This document shows, in pieces, positions 6,155-6,799 of a stretch of 6,799 nt of DNA; within the stretch, counting starts at the first letter, position 1; each line of letters starts with the position of its first letter. This stretch comes from an uncultured bacterium (lineage in GTDB: Bacteria > Bacillota > Clostridia > Lachnospirales > Lachnospiraceae), in the NCBI GenBank assembly GCA_947086625.1, contig CAMTZV010000083.1, positions 1-6,799 of the forward strand. Reading direction: 5' to 3'. Below the pieces are notes generated by a model that did no database searches, had not been told where the DNA came from, and saw only the letters and a list, made by a program, of their open reading frames with translations. A program made the translations under genes and the position numbers.

Positions 6155-6799
6155 ATGCAGAAAACAATCGAAAAATACAGGCTTGAGCGTGAGGAAAACC
6201 GGATATTTTTAAAGGAGATCCGGGAAAATCTTCTGGACTTCGGGCGACGTTTCCCCTCGCCGGCGGGAAGCTCGTATTATCTGGGAGACGACGGGACGCC
6301 GTGGACAGAACGCAAGAGGGAGACGTGGATCACCTGCCGCATGGCGCATGTGTACAGTATCGGGACGTTTCTGGGACATGCGGGAAGCGGAGAGCTGGTG
6401 GATCAGGCGCTGAAAGGCCTTAAGGGCGAGCTCCATGACCAAACGAACGGCGGATGGTATCCGGGTGTTACCGCAGAGGGAGCGATTCTCCCTGATAAAC
6501 AGTGCTACGGGCATGCCTTTGTAATTCTCGCGGCATCCTCGGCGCTTCTGGCGAAAAGAGCGGGGGCGAAAGAGCTTCTTGAGGAGGCATTGGAGCTCTT
6601 CGACCGCAGGTTCTGGGATGAGCGGGAAGGGCTTGCCGTCGATACATGGAATACGGAATTTTCTGTTCTGGATGATTATCGGGGGCTCAACGCCAACATG
6701 CATACGGTAGAGGCATTTCTGGCTGTGGCGGATGCGACAGGACGGGAGCTGTATCGGGAGAGGGCAGGCCGGATCATTGACCGCGTAATTTCCTGGGCG
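6155..6799 (+). CDS. N-acylglucosamine 2-epimerase (AGE) family sugar isomerase, YihS-like, N-terminal part
   Basis: The first 215 codons are visible and the frame runs off the window; family members are about 390-420 aa, so roughly half is present. AGE enzymes have an (alpha/alpha)6 barrel and isomerise or epimerise sugars in the cytoplasm. Matching blocks are WITCRMAHVYSIG (58-70), GGWYPGV (99-105), KQCYGHAFVILAAS (115-128), FWDE and DYRGLNANMHTVEAFLA. Trp58, Arg62, Tyr118, Asn179 and His183 line up with a constant offset of 7 to the active-site residues I recall for E. coli YihS (Trp51, Arg55, Tyr111, Asn172, His176). This favours a YihS/mannose-isomerase type aldose-ketose isomerase over a true N-acylglucosamine epimerase. 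The substrate (sulfoquinovose, mannose, or other) cannot be decided from this half. The start at 6155 has AAGGAGG at 6141-6147, 7 nt upstream. Confidence 0.88.
   Translation, partial: MQKTIEKYRLEREENRIFLKEIRENLLDFGRRFPSPAGSSYYLGDDGTPWTERKRETWITCRMAHVYSIGTFLGHAGSGELVDQALKGLKGELHDQTNGGWYPGVTAEGAILPDKQCYGHAFVILAASSALLAKRAGAKELLEEALELFDRRFWDEREGLAVDTWNTEFSVLDDYRGLNANMHTVEAFLAVADATGRELYRERAGRIIDRVISWA

Overview
The window looks like chromosomal housekeeping DNA from a GC-rich member of the Bacillota, most likely a Clostridia/Lachnospiraceae-type anaerobe. The basis is the strong AGGAGG-type ribosome binding sites, the unlinked thiamine S-component ThiT behind a TPP riboswitch, the hairpin-plus-T-tract terminators, and the style of the CarA, CarB and SerRS proteins. 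The assignment is inferred from protein and signal style only. All supported genes lie on the + strand.

Layout. Positions 2-460 hold the C-terminal third of a seryl-tRNA synthetase with an unusual motif 3, followed by a hairpin terminator (474-512). Positions 514-593 form an 80-bp imperfect palindrome with two mutually exclusive inner hairpins. It lies just upstream of carA and is the least explained piece of DNA here. carA (623-1708) and carB (1695-4991) overlap by 14 bp and encode the two subunits of glutamine-dependent carbamoyl-phosphate synthase. CarB has about 27 extra residues between its two halves, partly built from a 39-nt in-frame tandem duplication. A strong terminator (5003-5028) ends this unit.

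A separate transcription unit follows: a near-consensus promoter (5040-5068), a TPP riboswitch (about 5116-5197), a hairpin that hides the Shine-Dalgarno sequence and runs into seven T's (5245-5273), and thiT (5274-5960), the thiamine-binding S component of an ECF transporter. Last come a roughly 190-bp leader with a weak candidate promoter and the first 215 codons of an N-acylglucosamine 2-epimerase (AGE) family sugar isomerase resembling YihS, cut by the window edge.

Functionally these are independent units: tRNA charging, carbamoyl phosphate supply for pyrimidines and arginine, vitamin B1 uptake controlled by its own end product, and a sugar isomerase of unknown substrate. I found no mobile element genes, CRISPR array, tRNA or rRNA, and no convincing new multi-gene system. 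The features most worth following up are the palindromic carA leader, the CarB linker repeat and the expression platform of the thiT riboswitch.
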